Shown here: piece after piece, positions 43,369 through 52,793 of the stretch | How the letters are laid out: each line of letters starts with the position of its first letter | How positions within the stretch are numbered: position 1 is the first letter of the stretch | Source: CAYNZV01 sp965217095 | GTDB lineage: Bacteria > Latescibacterota > UBA2968 > UBA8231 | Reading direction: 5' to 3' | NCBI GenBank assembly: GCA_965217095.1 | Contig: OZ244235.1 | Span: 3,968,001 to 4,032,000 of the forward strand | DNA: 64,000 nt | The notes under the pieces: model-generated | Database searches by the model: none | Told to the model about the DNA's origin: nothing | What the model saw: only the letters and a program-made list of their open reading frames with translations | Position numbers and translations under genes: made by a program

Positions 43369-44694
43369 TCAACTCCAACCCTGCACCCCGGCGCAGATCA
43401 GCAGCCGCCAAAGCCGCAGACGATGTCGTAGATGATCCGCGTCGCGAAGAGAAGGTTTGCCACCGAGGTGCGTTCGTCGTGACCGTGGACCAGTCGCATC
43501 TCCTCGAGCCCGGGTTGCTGCCGGTACGGCATAGGCGTCGGTCCCGCCGGCCATCAACGACGGAACCACCGGTGCCTCGGGATCATGCCGGGCCATTACA
43601 TCCACTACGGTTTGGAACAGGCGCGATCCCGAACTCGCCTCCAGCGGCGGGCTGTACTGATCGATCTCGATCTCCACCTCGTCACCGATGTACGGGCGCA
43701 ACTCGGCCACAAAGCTCTCCGTGGTCTGTCCCGGTGATATGCGACCGTCCACCCATGCGGTGGCCGTTGCCGGAATGACATTGATCTTGCTTCCCGCCTG
43801 GAGCATGGTGACCGACGCGGTATTGCGCAACAGCGCGCTTAGCTCCCCCTTGAATTCAGTGGGCAGTGTCAGTCGCTCGAACGCGGCGGCGCTGCGTTGC
43901 GGATCGGCCAGATCGCGCAGAGCGGTTGCCAGGTCAGCCTGTTGGCCGCGGGCGATCTCGTCCAGAAAACGGATCATCGTCGCCGATGGGTGAAGGGGCA
44001 GATCCATCTCGTGCAGCCGACCTATCGCTTTGCACAGATTTACCACCGCATTCTTGTTGTGCGGGATCGAGCCATGCCCCGGCTCGCCACGGGCGTGAAC
44101 TCGCATGCGACAAATCCCCTTCTGACCCGTCTGGCAGGTATAAAACCGGCGGCCGCCCAGGCGCAGGTCGCTGCCACCTCCCTCGGTCAAAATGAACGGG
44201 GCATCGATCAGCTCGGGACGGTTGTCCAGTAGCCAACCCGGTCCGTGCTCTCCCTTGCCCGCTTCTTCGTCAGCCGTGGCCGCATACAGAACGTCCCGGT
44301 TTAACGCGATTCCTTCGCGCTTGAGCAACAACATCGCCATAAGCTCGGCGGCCACCATGTTCTTCATGTCCAGGGCTCCACGTCCCCAGATGAATCCATC
44401 GTCAAGCTCCCCGCCGAACGGAGGATGTGTCCATTTGTCCGGTTCGCAGGCGACCGCATCCAGATGCCCCAACAGCAAAAGCGGAGGCTGATCGCCGCCG
44501 CGTAACCGGGTAGTAATGTTGCCACGGCCAGGTTGTGATTCGGTGATTTCCATTTCGAATCCCTCGCGCTCCAGCACCGCGGACACGTACTGTGCCGCCG
44601 CGGTTTCGTTGCCGGGAGGATTGGTGGTATCGATGCGCAGCAGCATCTGCAGGTGGGTTGTTACCTCCGCTTCGACTTCGGTCCAGTCGATCAT
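43369..44694 (-). CDS. M20 family metallopeptidase, C-terminus frameshifted
   Basis: A zinc aminoacylase/deacetylase/dipeptidase of the M20 family. Metal and catalytic residues are visible as H77-x-D79 (G-H-L-D-A-V), D109 (G-A-L-D-M-K), E143-E144 (D-E-E-A-G) and the E-G-G-G loop. After G-G-T-D-A-Y-A-V-P (near 43519-43530) the current frame turns into a sequence rich in R and T. Another frame carries the expected tail with E-E-M-R-L-V-H-G-H-D-E-R-T-S and stops at 43398. The present frame therefore lacks the last zinc histidine. One extra base (or two missing) explains it; a sequencing error is possible. The start overlaps the endonuclease V stop as ATGA. Confidence 0.8.
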   Translation of the reverse strand: MIDWTEVEAEVTTHLQMLLRIDTTNPPGNETAAAQYVSAVLEREGFEMEITESQPGRGNITTRLRGGDQPPLLLLGHLDAVACEPDKWTHPPFGGELDDGFIWGRGALDMKNMVAAELMAMLLLKREGIALNRDVLYAATADEEAGKGEHGPGWLLDNRPELIDAPFILTEGGGSDLRLGGRRFYTCQTGQKGICRMRVHARGEPGHGSIPHNKNAVVNLCKAIGRLHEMDLPLHPSATMIRFLDEIARGQQADLATALRDLADPQRSAAAFERLTLPTEFKGELSALLRNTASVTMLQAGSKINVIPATATAWVDGRISPGQTTESFVAELRPYIGDEVEIEIDQYSPPLEASSGSRLFQTVVDVMARHDPEAPVVPSLMAGGTDAYAVPAATRARGDATGPRSRRTHLGGKPSLRDADHLRHRLRLWRLLICAGVQGWS

Positions 44695-45365
44695 CGCAGG
44701 CCGGCCTCCAATTTGCCCGCGGCGGCGTGATGAGCTAGTCGGGTGGGTTCGGGAAGTCGGTAGCCGCCGCCGCATGCAAGCACGTGCTCCACCGCTTCGT
44801 CCAGCATGATCCGGTTCCCCACGGAGATGTAGATCGGCTTGACGTTCGTGCGCGTGCGCACCACCGCTCCGATCGTCTCGGAATGGTCCATGAGAGGCAC
44901 GCGGCACCCACGCTCCGAACCCGGCTCGTCGTGGACGCCGCAAAGGCGCGATTTGGCGCAACCGATGGTGGCGAGGTCGAGCAGTAAACCCAGGTGGGCG
45001 GCGATGCCTATCCTCCGGGGGTGCGCAATTCCATGGCCATCCACCAGCATGAGGTCCGGCCGCCGTCTCAGCTTTCGGAAAGCTGCCAGCACGCCCGGAC
45101 ATTCGCGAAACGAGAGCAACCCGGGCACATACGGAAACTGAATGGCGCGTTCGTCGATCCGGATCTCCTCGACTTCCAGCTCAGGGTAGCCTAGAATCAC
45201 CACGGCCGAAATCGCCCTGCCGTTCTTCACGGAGACGTCCACCCCTGCAACCCTTTGCACTGTGGTAGCCAACGGCGCGATCGTTACCCTGTCGCGAAGC
45301 CGTTTCTGGATCACGACGGCTTCCTTGGGAGTGAGATTCCAGCGGTGAAGATGTTTGGCTTTCAC
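44691..45365 (-). CDS. nfi: endonuclease V
   Basis: A DNA repair nuclease that nicks near deoxyinosine. The fold signature is complete, with D43 in G-V-D-V-S, Y-V-P-G-L-L-S-F-R-E with E88, and D109 in V-D-G-H-G-I-A-H-P-R-R. These match the metal ligands of the E. coli enzyme. I start at the GTG at 45365, giving 224 residues, the usual length; an ATG at 45428 would add 21 poorly conserved residues. The stop overlaps the M20 gene as ATGA. It is divergent from the helicase-exonuclease gene at 45533, another repair factor. Confidence 0.92.
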   Translation of the reverse strand: MKAKHLHRWNLTPKEAVVIQKRLRDRVTIAPLATTVQRVAGVDVSVKNGRAISAVVILGYPELEVEEIRIDERAIQFPYVPGLLSFRECPGVLAAFRKLRRRPDLMLVDGHGIAHPRRIGIAAHLGLLLDLATIGCAKSRLCGVHDEPGSERGCRVPLMDHSETIGAVVRTRTNVKPIYISVGNRIMLDEAVEHVLACGGGYRLPEPTRLAHHAAAGKLEAGLR

Positions 45366-45532
45366 ACGTAATCCAGGTGCGGAAGATGTGGACCAGTCGG
45401 CCGGGCGCTGACGGTTGAGAATCAACATGCACCCGGAGCAGGATTCCATCCAGTGGAAAATTACTTGAAAAGATCACATTCAACCGCTATCCTTCAACCA
45501 CCCCTTCCCAATCCAGGAATTCCCGCTTTTTG

Positions 45533-48514
45533 ATGTCTCAGGAACCGCCTATTCCCGTATCCGTTCCAGATTATCTGAGCTTCCTGAAACGGCGCGTCCT
45601 TGGAGACACGCTGGTTCACGAGCAGACCATTCCGCCGCACGAAGGCCGTCTGGTCGAAGGCAGAGATCGGCTTCCAGCCGCGGTCAATCGCGTCGTCGAG
45701 GCGGCGGGTGTGCGCTCTCTCTATTGCCACCAGGTCGAGGGCATCGAAAAGGTTCTGGCCGGCGAAAATGTGGTCATTTCCACACCCACGGCCAGTGGCA
45801 AGACGCTAGTTTACAACGCACCGATCGTCGCTTCCCTGCTCGAAGATCCGACCCGGCGCGCACTCTACATCTTCCCGCTGAAAGCGCTGGAACAGGATCA
45901 ATTCGACGAGCTGAAGTCCCTTCTGCGGCGGCTCGACAGTAAGCTTCGCGTCGACATCTTCGATGGCGATACCCCGGCTCACGCCCGGCGCAAGATCAAG
46001 TCGGATCCACCTCACCTGTTGATCACCACGCCCGATATGCTGCATGCCGGCTTGCTCGCTTTTCACGAGCAATGGGCCGATTTCTTCAAAGCATTGCGAT
46101 TCATCGTCATCGATGAGCTGCACACCTACAGCGGCATCTTCGGGTCGCATGTATTGCATCTGTTCAGACGTCTCAACCGGGTGTGCGCATCCTATGGCAG
46201 CCAGCCTCTGGTTATCACCAGCTCGGCCACCATCGGCAATCCGACCGAACTCGCTTCCAGCCTCTTCAACCGGAGGTTTCACGCCGTAGTGGAGAATGGC
46301 GCCCCCAGCGCTCGCCGGCATTTTCTTTTTCTCAACCCGACCGAAAGCGCCAACACCCTCGCTGCCAGTCTGTTGCGATTGAGCGTCACCCGCGACCTGC
46401 GAACCATCGTGTTCACCCGCGCTCGGGTCATCACCGAACTCATCTATCACTGGGTTACCCAATCCCGCAACGATCTTCGCGACGTGATAAGCTCCTACCG
46501 CGCCGGTTATCTGCCGGAGGAGCGGCGGCAGATCGAAGCCGCGCTTCTGGACGGTCGCCTCAAGGGTGTCGTCTCCACGTCGGCGCTAGAGCTGGGCATC
46601 GATATCGGGGGTTTGGATGTGTGTATACTGGTGGGCTACCCCGGATCGATCGTCAATAGCTGGCAACGGGCGGGACGGGTCGGCCGAGCCAGCAACGAAT
46701 CGTTGATCGTGCTCATCGCGAGTCGAGACGCGCTGGATCAGTTCTTCATGCGACACCCGGAACATTTCTTCGGTCGCTCCTTCGAAGATGCGGTGGTAGA
46801 CCCTTCCAACAAGTATGTCCTCAAGGGCCACCTTGCCTGCGCCGCGCGCGAGTTGCCGCTGAGCCTCGACGAGCCAGAGTATCAAATACCCGGATGGCGC
46901 GCGGCCATCGAGGAAATGGTAGAAGAAGGCGATCTGCTCGAAGGAGCCGAAGGAAACACCTGGTACGCCGCCCGCAAACAGCCGCATCGGCTGGTCAACA
47001 TGCGCAGCGTCGGCGAATCGTGGACCATCTACAAAGCGGGCACCCGAAGCATCATCGGCACCGTCAGTGGCAGGCAGATCTACTCCGAGTGTTACGAAGG
47101 TGCGATCTATCTGCACCGCGGCAGGCAGTATCAGATCGGCGGACGGGATGCGAAGAAGAGGCACATCTATGCCAATGAGGTCGATGTTCCGTATTACACC
47201 CGGGCGCGCTCCAACAAGGAGACCGAGATCCTCGAGGAGCTGAAATCGAGACCGATGTTCGGTTACCTGGCGAAGATGGGGCGTCTCAAGGTGAGCTCGC
47301 AAGTGGTCGGGTTCGACAAGGTGAGGGTGAGCGATCAGGCGATTATCAGCAAACACGAGCTCGAAGCGCCGGTGGAGCATTTCGAAACCGTGGGCTTCTG
47401 GATCGAACTGGATGCTCGCTTCAAGAAGGAGCTCAAGCGCCATGGGTACCACCACATGGGCTCCATGCACGCTATCGAACACGCTATGAAATCCCTGTTT
47501 CCATTCTTCGCATTGAGTGAGCGCACCGACGTGGGGGGCATCTGTTACCCCCTTCATCCGCAGCTGCGCTTGGGCGCCATCTTCGTCTACGATTTCTACC
47601 CCGGCGGTATCGGCCTAGCCGAAAAAGGGTTTAGCAAGCTGGACGCGTTGCTCGAGATGACCTTCGATCTGGTTTCGACCTGCGACTGCGAGCTCGGGTG
47701 CCCATCCTGCATCCACTTCCCGTCATGTGGCGCCGGCAACGTTCCGTTGGACAAAGCCGGGAGCGTCCATTTGTTGGAGATTCTCAGCGGACGCCGCACC
47801 CACGAGTCGCCCCCATCCCCCGGAGACGAGCTCGACGATGAACCTCCTATCTTTGCCTCCTGGGAACAGGTAGAAAGCGATCTGCCGGTGGTCGAGGACA
47901 CGGGGCCGCACCTGGTCGTCTTCGACCTGGAAACCCAACTGAGCGCCGCCGAAGTCGGCGGCTGGAACAAGACGTATTTGATGCGCATGTCGGTAGGCAT
48001 CGTCTGGGACAGCCGTCTGGACGATTTCGTAATCTACCATGAAAAGGATGTCGATCGACTCATAGAGCATCTACAGCGCGCCGATCTGATTGTGGGATTC
48101 AACATCGTCGGCTTCGATTACAGCGTGCTGCGAGGATACACCAACTTCGATTTTCGCGAGCTCAACACCCTCGACATTATCAAAGACGTGCACGCCTACC
48201 TCAGGTATCGCGTGAGTCTCGACGCTCTGGCGACAGCGACGTTGAACAGCCCCAAAAGCGCCGACGGTTTGCAGGCACTGCAATGGTTCAAAGAGGGGCG
48301 GATGGACCTCATCGAGAAGTACTGCCGGCAGGACGTACAGGTAACCCACGATCTGTTTTTGTATGGCATCGAACACAACCACCTCCTTTTCGACCGCAAG
48401 GAAGAGGGGCGCATGCGTATCCAGGTCAACTGGAACCTGGAAGAGCTGGCCGCGCGCGAAAAGCCGGCGTCGAAACCGGCGGCGGTGTGGAAAGCCGCCC
48501 AACGAGCAACCTGA
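45533..48514 (+). CDS. MrfA-like DEAD/DEAH helicase fused to MrfB-like exonuclease
   Basis: A 993-residue DNA-repair-type helicase. Walker A is T-A-S-G-K-T, the DEAH-box is D-E-L-H, motif III is S-S-A-T and motif VI is Q-R-A-G-R-V-G-R. A DUF1998-type zinc cluster follows (C-x-C-x3-C-x2-C then a further C, bases about 47680-47735). This layout is that of MrfA/YprA and Hrq1. After a linker, residues from about 795 form a DEDDy exonuclease domain: F-D-L-E-T, then G-F-N-I-V-G-F-D, then Y-C-R-Q-D-V. In Bacillus the helicase MrfA and exonuclease MrfB are separate neighbouring genes acting in mitomycin repair, so this is a fusion. A TTG one codon earlier is possible. Confidence 0.88.
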   Translation: MSQEPPIPVSVPDYLSFLKRRVLGDTLVHEQTIPPHEGRLVEGRDRLPAAVNRVVEAAGVRSLYCHQVEGIEKVLAGENVVISTPTASGKTLVYNAPIVASLLEDPTRRALYIFPLKALEQDQFDELKSLLRRLDSKLRVDIFDGDTPAHARRKIKSDPPHLLITTPDMLHAGLLAFHEQWADFFKALRFIVIDELHTYSGIFGSHVLHLFRRLNRVCASYGSQPLVITSSATIGNPTELASSLFNRRFHAVVENGAPSARRHFLFLNPTESANTLAASLLRLSVTRDLRTIVFTRARVITELIYHWVTQSRNDLRDVISSYRAGYLPEERRQIEAALLDGRLKGVVSTSALELGIDIGGLDVCILVGYPGSIVNSWQRAGRVGRASNESLIVLIASRDALDQFFMRHPEHFFGRSFEDAVVDPSNKYVLKGHLACAARELPLSLDEPEYQIPGWRAAIEEMVEEGDLLEGAEGNTWYAARKQPHRLVNMRSVGESWTIYKAGTRSIIGTVSGRQIYSECYEGAIYLHRGRQYQIGGRDAKKRHIYANEVDVPYYTRARSNKETEILEELKSRPMFGYLAKMGRLKVSSQVVGFDKVRVSDQAIISKHELEAPVEHFETVGFWIELDARFKKELKRHGYHHMGSMHAIEHAMKSLFPFFALSERTDVGGICYPLHPQLRLGAIFVYDFYPGGIGLAEKGFSKLDALLEMTFDLVSTCDCELGCPSCIHFPSCGAGNVPLDKAGSVHLLEILSGRRTHESPPSPGDELDDEPPIFASWEQVESDLPVVEDTGPHLVVFDLETQLSAAEVGGWNKTYLMRMSVGIVWDSRLDDFVIYHEKDVDRLIEHLQRADLIVGFNIVGFDYSVLRGYTNFDFRELNTLDIIKDVHAYLRYRVSLDALATATLNSPKSADGLQALQWFKEGRMDLIEKYCRQDVQVTHDLFLYGIEHNHLLFDRKEEGRMRIQVNWNLEELAAREKPASKPAAVWKAAQRAT

Positions 48515-48551
48515 GGGAATCTCATGTGGTGGACAATCAGTGCGCCCGATG

Positions 48552-48650
48552 GGGGGACGTTCCAGGGTGTCCCCGAGCGGATTCAAAACGTCCTGTCCGC
48601 AGGACAGCGGAGAGGACGGAATTGCCTCGCAGCCCGGCAGGACGCCGGGC
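48552..48650. repeat. three consecutive hairpins between helicase and HAD genes
   Basis: In about 100 bp there are three inverted repeats. GGGGAC pairs with GTCCCC (near 48553-48574), CTGTCC pairs with GGACAG (near 48593-48607), and GCCCGGC at 48632-48638 pairs with GCCGGGC at 48644-48650. None is followed by a T run. They may be a REP-like intergenic element or a structured leader of the HAD gene. Confidence 0.4.
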
Positions 48651-48696
48651 GAGAATGAGCGAGGGGATATCCGGGACCGGCCACCTCGAGACGCTC

Positions 48697-49386
48697 ATGT
48701 CCATCAAGCTAGTGTTCTTCGACATGGAAGGCACCCTCTTCCACAAAGCCGTTCACGACGTCCGCGGCAACGTCGCTCCCAGCGCCTGGGGCCTGCTCGC
48801 AAAACAGCTGGGACCCGAGGGCGAGCACGAAGAATCGGTAACCGTAGACAAATGGAATGCCGGCCAGTACGCCGGCTACGTCGAGTGGATGGAAGAAACC
48901 ATCCGCATCCACCAGAAGTACGGCGTCACCAAGACGTTGTTCGATTCGGTGATGGCCGGCATCGATTACCATTCTGGGGTAAAAGAGGTTTTCGAGGAGC
49001 TGCGCAGCCGCGGCGTGCGGACGGCGCTTATTTCAGGTGGATTCAAGGCGCAGGCGGACCGGGCGCTCGTCGATCTCAAGATCGACCACGCCTTCGCCGC
49101 CTGTGAATATTTCTGGGATGAAAACGGCGAGCTGCTTCATTGGAACCTATTGCCTTGCGACTACGAAGGTAAACTGGATTTCATGCGGTTGATCATGAAA
49201 GAGCACGGCCTCATCGCGAACGACTGCGCTTTCGTAGGGGATGGTCGCAACGATATACACCTTGCCCAGGCGGTCGGCCTCAGCATCGCTTTCAACGGAG
49301 CGGCGGAATTACAGGCGGTCTCCTCCCATGCCGTAAACCAGAGACCGGGCGAAGAGGACTTCAGAGCCCTGTTGCGATTGCTCTAG
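48697..49386 (+). CDS. HAD-superfamily phosphatase (SerB-like)
   Basis: A 229-residue HAD hydrolase resembling phosphoserine-phosphatase-type enzymes. Motif I is D9-M-E-G-T, with glutamate where most have the second aspartate, as also known in enolase-phosphatases. Motif II is I-S-G-G and motif IV is G-D-G-R-N-D. A helical cap lies between motifs I and II. The ATG at 48697 begins right before the first strand; an in-frame ATG at 48655 would add 14 residues. It follows the structured intergenic region. The substrate is not known. Confidence 0.85.
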   Translation: MSIKLVFFDMEGTLFHKAVHDVRGNVAPSAWGLLAKQLGPEGEHEESVTVDKWNAGQYAGYVEWMEETIRIHQKYGVTKTLFDSVMAGIDYHSGVKEVFEELRSRGVRTALISGGFKAQADRALVDLKIDHAFAACEYFWDENGELLHWNLLPCDYEGKLDFMRLIMKEHGLIANDCAFVGDGRNDIHLAQAVGLSIAFNGAAELQAVSSHAVNQRPGEEDFRALLRLL

Positions 49387-49433
49387 TCCGCCACCGACGC
49401 CCTCGATAAAACACAGCACGAAAGGATTCTGCT

Positions 49434-50561
49434 TTGCTCACGGAAACATCTCGCTACACCGATTTCCCCTCCCTTCGCGAACAGTCCTACCTCAACACGG
49501 CCGCTGAGGGCATACCACCACAGGTCGTCCTCGATGCGTTGGCCCAGTACGGCAAAGACAAGATGCTGGGTATGGATGGCCGGCCGTTGCACGAAAAGCA
49601 ACGGCAACAGGCAAAGGAGCAGACAGCCGCAGCCTTCGGCCTGAGTCCCGAAGAGATCGGTATCTGTTCCTGCACCTCCGAAGCTTTCAACCTGGCGAAC
49701 CTGGCGTTGGGACTGCAAAACGGCGACGAAGTCGTCATCTCCGATCTCGACTTCCCCGCCAGCGCAACCCCATGGCTGCAGCCAAGCTGTCCCGCGGACG
49801 TGCGGGTGTGGCGAGCGCAAGACGGTGCCCTGCTGCTGGAGGACCTGGGAAGCCTCGTGGGACCGCAGACCCGCCTGGTGACGGTGTCGCTGGTGAGTTT
49901 CTTCAACGGATTCCGCGTGTCGGTTCCCGAGATCGCCGATCTGGTTCACGCCCAATCGGCCGCTTTGCTTGCCATCGACGTCACGCAAGCCCTGGGAAGA
50001 GTACCCCTACAGCTGACAGGTGCCGACCTGATCGTCAGTTCCACCCACAAATGGATTCTCGCAACCCACGGCGGCGGACTGGTGGGCGTGCCAAAAGAGC
50101 GCACGAAGCAATGGACGGTGCCGGCGGGAGGTTGGTTTAATCTGGACGATCCGTTTCTGCGGGAAGACCGCCTCGACCGGGCTGTCAGCCTTCCTGGCGC
50201 CGACAGCTTTTCGGTCGGCATGCCGAACTATGGGGCCATATACTCTGCCAACGCCGCGCTGCGCTACATCCAATCCGTGGGCAGCGAGGCGATCGATGCC
50301 TATTGCAAACCGCTGGTCGAAGCTTGTTTGGAAGGAATCTCCCAACTGCCGGTTGAGCTGTTGACACCGCTTCAACCCGATGCTGTGGCAGGCATTCTGG
50401 CTTTTCGCCACCCGGATGCGGAGGAGATCAACGCAGCTTTGCACGACCAGGACATCCATATCATGAGCCACGCCGGTCGTCTTCGAATTGCCATCCATGG
50501 GTACAATACCATGGACGATATAGATAAGTTGCTCGGAGCGTTACGCAGGGCGATAGGTTGA
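49434..50561 (+). CDS. class V aminotransferase (cysteine desulfurase-like fold)
   Basis: A 375-residue PLP enzyme of the class V aminotransferase group, which includes cysteine desulfurases, isopenicillin epimerases and serine-glyoxylate transaminases. The PLP lysine is K206 in S-S-T-H-K-W, preceded by the PLP-binding aspartate in A-I-D-V-T-Q-A-L-G. No conserved desulfurase cysteine loop is visible, so desulfurase activity is not implied. The start is a TTG at 49434 with AAAGGA upstream, 47 bp after the HAD gene. Confidence 0.85.
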   Translation: MLTETSRYTDFPSLREQSYLNTAAEGIPPQVVLDALAQYGKDKMLGMDGRPLHEKQRQQAKEQTAAAFGLSPEEIGICSCTSEAFNLANLALGLQNGDEVVISDLDFPASATPWLQPSCPADVRVWRAQDGALLLEDLGSLVGPQTRLVTVSLVSFFNGFRVSVPEIADLVHAQSAALLAIDVTQALGRVPLQLTGADLIVSSTHKWILATHGGGLVGVPKERTKQWTVPAGGWFNLDDPFLREDRLDRAVSLPGADSFSVGMPNYGAIYSANAALRYIQSVGSEAIDAYCKPLVEACLEGISQLPVELLTPLQPDAVAGILAFRHPDAEEINAALHDQDIHIMSHAGRLRIAIHGYNTMDDIDKLLGALRRAIG

Positions 50562-50565
50562 GATT

Positions 50566-50877
50566 CTAGTTCGCCATCCCCAAGAGAGCGTCCAGCTTTC
50601 CTGCCCGGTCCAGATCGAACAGGGTGTCGTCGTCACCGACATGCTCGCCGTTGACGAAGATCTGTGGAACCTCGTATTCTCCTCCCGTCCGGTGGTACAT
50701 TTCTCGGAAGCTTGGCGTGGAAGGTTTCCATCCCAGTATCATCCACACGTGAGTCTGCTCGTAGACAACCCCCTTGCGGCTCAGCAACCACTTCACTTTC
50801 CAACACCACAGACACATGGGAGACCAGTAGATCTGCACGTGGACCGGGTTCGCCTTCTGTTCAGGTGGCATGGCCAA
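50566..50877 (-). CDS. glutaredoxin-like thiol-disulfide protein
   Basis: A 103-residue thioredoxin-fold protein with the redox motif C-L-W-C in S-P-M-C-L-W-C near residue 22. The cis-proline segment V-P-Q-I-F-V-N and the C-terminal G-D-D-D-T-L glutathione-site-like loop are as in glutaredoxins. It would reduce disulfides using glutathione or another thiol. The start at 50877 lies 9 bp after the ABC permease stop; an ATG two codons later is equally possible. It is the last gene of the hydrolase-NatAB operon. Confidence 0.85.
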   Translation of the reverse strand: MAMPPEQKANPVHVQIYWSPMCLWCWKVKWLLSRKGVVYEQTHVWMILGWKPSTPSFREMYHRTGGEYEVPQIFVNGEHVGDDDTLFDLDRAGKLDALLGMAN

Positions 50878-50886
50878 TCCGGCGAA

Positions 50887-52065
50887 TCAGCGACCGTAGA
50901 TGATGTTTTCCCGGCGAAACAATCGAGCTGTCACCGCGACGCACACAAACCCTATCACGAGTGAGGAAAATCCCGCCAGGATGAAAAAACCGAAACTCGC
51001 CGTTTCCCCTTGGAGGACCTTGGTCATCAGGGCTTGTTGGCCGAGCACGGGGATGGGATACATCCAGCTCTCGACGCTAGCCGCTTTGACCATGAAGGCG
51101 ATCACGGGGATCATCGGTATCAGCATCAACAGGGACATGTAGGTCTGGGCCTCCTTGAAGGAACGTGCGAAGCTCGCAATGAGAACCTGAAGACCGGCGG
51201 CCAGCAATGCCATCGGCAGCGTGGCCGCCAGTACCCCGACCACTTCGAACGTTCCGAGGTTGAAACGTATTCCCAACTCCGGAAGCGGCACGAACCGCAA
51301 AGCGACGACCATGCCCCCCAACGTCAATGCGATGCCTGATGCAGAGAACAGGACGGCGGCCAGCCATTTGCCCAGTACGATCGCCAGGCGCGGCACCGGG
51401 TTCACCAGCAGGCTCTCCAGGGATTCCCGCTCCCGCTCCCCCGCGGTGGTGTCTATTGCAACGTTCATACCAGCCATGAAGGCGGCCATCAATACGTACA
51501 TCGGGATAAACAGCAGGATCCGCGCCGAGAGTTTCTGGGCGCTGGCGATTTCAACCTCGTGCAGCGCGATGGGTCGCACGATCTGCGGACTTACCCCGCG
51601 CGCGATGAGTCGGAGCGTTGCTATGGTCTTCTCGTACGCCGCAACAGCTTCACGAACCTTTCGTTTCTCCGGGTCGCTCTCATCGTGGGAGCTGTCAACG
51701 ATCATCTCCAATTCTACGGTTCGGCCGCGGGCGAATTTCTCGGCGAAATCGTCCGGTATAACCAGTACGTAGTCCACCTCGCGCTCACGCACGGCGAGAT
51801 AGGGGTCGGCGGGACCCTCCACGGCGTGAATGTCTCTTTGCTGCAGCCAATCTATCAGAGCCGGGGCGTATTGGGCCCCCACCACCGGCACCTCCACGCT
51901 GCCGGGTTCGCGCCGCTTGTCGGCCATCAGGTCGAACATGAAGATGATCATAACTGGGATCATCAGCGGGAACATAAGTGTGGAAAAGACCGAGCGTCGA
52001 TCGCGCAGGCCGTCGATCAGCTCCTTGCGCAGGACCACGAGAACGAAGTAAGTCAGGGAACTCAT
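50887..52065 (-). CDS. ABC-2 type (NatB-like) transporter permease
   Basis: A 392-residue inner-membrane permease. An N-terminal helix (about residues 30-48) is followed by a large extracytoplasmic domain of about 120 residues, then five to six helices. The segment G-E-R-E-R-E-S-L-E-S-L-L-V-N-P-V is the typical coupling region of NatB-like exporters. NatAB extrudes sodium in Bacillus, but many homologues export other compounds. The start overlaps the ATPase stop as ATGA, so both are made together. Confidence 0.87.
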   Translation of the reverse strand: MSSLTYFVLVVLRKELIDGLRDRRSVFSTLMFPLMIPVMIIFMFDLMADKRREPGSVEVPVVGAQYAPALIDWLQQRDIHAVEGPADPYLAVREREVDYVLVIPDDFAEKFARGRTVELEMIVDSSHDESDPEKRKVREAVAAYEKTIATLRLIARGVSPQIVRPIALHEVEIASAQKLSARILLFIPMYVLMAAFMAGMNVAIDTTAGERERESLESLLVNPVPRLAIVLGKWLAAVLFSASGIALTLGGMVVALRFVPLPELGIRFNLGTFEVVGVLAATLPMALLAAGLQVLIASFARSFKEAQTYMSLLMLIPMIPVIAFMVKAASVESWMYPIPVLGQQALMTKVLQGETASFGFFILAGFSSLVIGFVCVAVTARLFRRENIIYGR

Positions 52066-52793
52066 TCTATCGCTTCGTCGATTCCGGTGAGCACCACGAA
52101 GGCGTCCTCGAGGTTGCGGTGTCCAGTCTGCACCAGCAGTTCTTCCGGGGCCCCTTGGGCAGCGATGGTGCCGCTGGCCATGATCACGATGTTGTCGCAG
52201 AGAGTCGAGACTTCCTGCATGACGTGGCTGGAAAACAGCACACAGTGGCCCTCGTCCCGCAACCTGCGGATCAACCGTCGCAAGGTACGCGTACTCTGTA
52301 CATCGAGACCGTTGGTGGGCTCGTCCAGCATCAGATTGTTCGGCCCGTGCACCAGCGCCCGGGCGAGAAAAACCTTCATGCGTTCCCCGTGGGAGAACCC
52401 CTGTGCCCGGCGGTCGGCGATTTCGTTCATCTCCAGAAGCTGGATCAGTTCCTCTATGCGTCCTTCCAGGTCGGAGCCGGTCAAACCGTGCAGTTTGCCG
52501 AAATAGCGTATGTGCTCGCGGGCCGTCAGCCGTTGGTACAAGCCCTGAGCATCCGGCAAAACCCCGATGCGAGACTGTGCCGACAGCGGGTCGCGACCAA
52601 CATCGATGCCGTCGATGCGCATTTGACCTGCGTCCGGTTCGATGAGGCCGTAGAGCATGCGCAAGGTTGTGGTCTTGCCGGCGCCGTTAGGTCCCAGAAG
52701 CCCGATGACGGACCCATTCTCGGCACTGAAGCTGGCGCCATCTACCGCGGCGATCTCACCGAAGCGTTTTCGCAGCTGCTCGACTTCGATCAT
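52062..52793 (-). CDS. ABC transporter ATP-binding protein (NatA-like)
   Basis: A 243-residue ATPase with Walker A G-P-N-G-A-G-K-T (34-41), signature F-S-H-G-E-R-M-K, Walker B L-M-L-D-E-P-T-N-G-L-D and the switch histidine in S-S-H-V-M-Q-E. The F-S-H-G-E-R variant of the signature is typical of NatA-type proteins. It powers the permease encoded next. The start overlaps the alpha/beta-hydrolase stop as ATGA. Confidence 0.92.
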   Translation of the reverse strand: MIEVEQLRKRFGEIAAVDGASFSAENGSVIGLLGPNGAGKTTTLRMLYGLIEPDAGQMRIDGIDVGRDPLSAQSRIGVLPDAQGLYQRLTAREHIRYFGKLHGLTGSDLEGRIEELIQLLEMNEIADRRAQGFSHGERMKVFLARALVHGPNNLMLDEPTNGLDVQSTRTLRRLIRRLRDEGHCVLFSSHVMQEVSTLCDNIVIMASGTIAAQGAPEELLVQTGHRNLEDAFVVLTGIDEAIE

